This document shows positions 6,293 through 6,763 of a DNA stretch of 6,763 nucleotides, in pieces. The notes under the pieces are model-generated. The model did no database searches. It saw only the letters and a program-made list of their open reading frames with translations, and was not told the DNA's origin. The position numbers and the translations under genes are program-made. This DNA comes from 66-474 sp036279975. GTDB taxonomy: Bacteria > Pseudomonadota > Gammaproteobacteria > Xanthomonadales > Rhodanobacteraceae. The stretch spans positions 1 through 6,763 of the forward strand of contig DASURP010000105.1 of assembly GCA_036279975.1 (NCBI GenBank). Reading direction: 5' to 3'. The number at the start of each line of letters is the position of its first letter. Position 1 is the first letter of the stretch.

Positions 6293-6321
6293 TTGACACC
6301 ATGATTGCTTGGGGCTAGCTT
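6293..6321 (+). promoter_or_regulatory. strong sigma70-type promoter of the metJ-like gene
   Basis: A perfect -35 TTGACA (6293-6298) and a -10 TAGCTT (6316-6321) are separated by the ideal 17 nt. AAAAAA (6283-6288) lies just upstream of the -35. Transcription should begin around 6328-6330, only 5-7 nt before the ATG at 6335, leaving no room for a Shine-Dalgarno. Confidence 0.7.
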
Positions 6322-6334
6322 TCCGCCCGACGAC

Positions 6335-6763
6335 ATGTCGCAAGACGGAAACATGCCGACTGCCAAGTACATAAAGCCGTATGTCGCACACGGTCTGAAA
6401 TCCGAAAAGGTTCGGAAGATCACCGTCTCGATTCCGCTGCATGTACTCCGGCTGCTTTCCGACGAGCGTACACGTCGTCAAGTGTCCAACCTGCGGCACG
6501 CCACGAACAGTGATCTTTTGTGCGAGGCGTTTCTGCATGCGTTCACTGGGCAACCACTGCCAACTGATGAGGAGCTGAGACGAACCATGGCTACCAAGAA
6601 AGCTGCAAAGAGGAAACCCGCCAAGGCGGCCAAGAAGAGGACCGTGCGCAAATCGGCCAAGGCGAAGACCGCCACGGCCCGCAAGACCGCACGCAAGCCT
6701 GCACGCAAGACAGCCCGCAAAGCGGCGAAGAAGCCGGCGCGGAAACGTGCAGCCAAGAAGACC
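6335..6763 (+). CDS. metJ: MetJ repressor with histone-H1-like C-terminal tail (partial, runs off the window)
   Basis: 143 codons are open to the last base; no stop is reached. Residues about 12-83 are MetJ: YIKPYVAHGLKSEKVRKITV, IPLHVLRLLSDERTRRQVSN, LRHATNSDLLCEAFLHAF, TGQPLPTDEELRR. The operator-contact residues of E. coli MetJ, Lys23 and Thr25, correspond to Lys28 and Thr30, and the SAM-site residues Arg42, Glu59 and Phe65 to Arg47, Glu64 and Phe70; all are kept. So SAM-dependent repression of methionine genes is expected. After Arg83 the usual acidic C-terminus with helix C is missing. Residues 85-143 are instead Lys/Arg/Ala-rich (19 Lys, 9 Arg, 18 Ala, no Asp or Glu) with TARK/PARK repeats, like bacterial H1-like proteins. 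ATG 6335 follows a strong promoter with almost no leader; Met7 (6353) is an alternative start. Two separate overlapping genes in one frame remain possible, since Met85 has its own ribosome site. Confidence 0.85.
   Translation, partial: MSQDGNMPTAKYIKPYVAHGLKSEKVRKITVSIPLHVLRLLSDERTRRQVSNLRHATNSDLLCEAFLHAFTGQPLPTDEELRRTMATKKAAKRKPAKAAKKRTVRKSAKAKTATARKTARKPARKTARKAAKKPARKRAAKKT
6569..6589 (+). promoter_or_regulatory. internal ribosome site and in-frame ATG at the MetJ/tail junction
   Basis: GAGGAG (6569-6574) lies 12 nt before the in-frame ATG at 6587 (Met85). From there the protein would read MATKKAAKRKPAKAAKK, a typical N-terminus for a free H1-like protein. The spacing is longer than ideal (5-9 nt). 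GAGGAG also encodes the DEEL segment of the MetJ part, so its presence may be coincidental. Confidence 0.4.
6677..6724 (+). repeat. four tandem 12-bp units coding ARK-T/P-type repeats
   Basis: Four units of the form GCMCGCAAR plus one codon follow each other (6677-6688, 6689-6700, 6701-6712, 6713-6724), encoding ARKT, ARKP, ARKT and ARKA. A related PARK occurs again at residues 134-137. The units differ at few positions, mainly third bases, which suggests expansion by slippage or unequal recombination. All repeats keep the frame, so copy-number changes would only lengthen or shorten the basic tail. Confidence 0.75.

Larger units (their letters stand above)
5902..6334. other. intergenic region between gcvH and the metJ-like gene
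   Basis: 433 nt without a gene I can support. It holds a weak hairpin (5910-5936), a lone T7 tract (5992-5998) without a convincing stem, a tandem pair of met-box-like 8-mers (6180-6195) and a strong promoter (6293-6321) preceded by an A-rich stretch (6283-6288) that could serve as an UP element. GC content falls towards the right end. Open frames here show no family resemblance, and several are continuations of gcvH shadows. Confidence 0.6.

Noticed and set aside
6228..6296. 22-codon frame ending in the TTGACA of the metJ-like promoter, as a possible Met leader peptide
   Set aside because: No ribosome site, no Met-rich run, no attenuator hairpin after it.
6478..6756. Minus-strand open frame that looks like a hydrophobic small membrane protein
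   Set aside because: Lys/Arg/Ala codons of the basic tail read as Phe/Leu/Ala/Arg on the opposite strand; the hydrophobic look is an artefact.

Overview
The window is GC-rich, compactly coded gammaproteobacterial DNA. Lysobacterales (Xanthomonadaceae or Rhodanobacteraceae) is the best guess. This rests on base composition, on inverted repeats that begin (G)TAGGAGCG, and on the style of the genes and promoters. It is an inference, since no rRNA or other marker gene is present.

Layout. (1) Positions 100-3791, minus strand: a four-gene lipid-transport operon of the MCE/Mla type. Its order is a permease with a fused STAS domain, an ABC ATPase (GTG start, 4-nt overlap with the permease), a single-MCE-domain protein anchored in the inner membrane, and a PqiC-like outer-membrane lipoprotein. 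Together they would form an inner-membrane ABC engine, a periplasmic MCE ring and an outer-membrane partner that move lipid across the envelope. (2) Positions 3792-4228: a divergent, very GC-rich intergenic region with hairpins but no gene I can support and no recognisable glycine riboswitch. (3) Positions 4229-5901, plus strand: gcvT and gcvH, two parts of the glycine cleavage system. They are separated by an inverted pair of REP-like repeats whose left arm supplies the gcvT stop codon, and by a separate promoter for gcvH. gcvP and the lipoamide dehydrogenase gene are not in the window. (4) Positions 5902-6334: an intergenic region with a weak hairpin, a T7 tract, a perfect tandem pair of met-box-like 8-mers at 6180-6195 and a strong sigma70-type promoter at 6293-6321. 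(5) From 6335 to the window edge: an open-ended gene.

The most interesting object is this last gene. Its first 83 or so residues are a clear MetJ methionine repressor (ribbon-helix-helix, DNA-contact and SAM-pocket residues kept). The normal MetJ C-terminus is replaced, in frame, by at least 59 residues of Lys/Arg/Ala-rich, histone-H1-like sequence with no acidic residue. An internal ATG at the junction has a strong upstream Shine-Dalgarno sequence, so the locus may make both a MetJ-tail fusion and a free H1-like protein. The tandem met boxes upstream suggest MetJ-type control at the same locus. The gene runs off the end of the window, so its full length is unknown.
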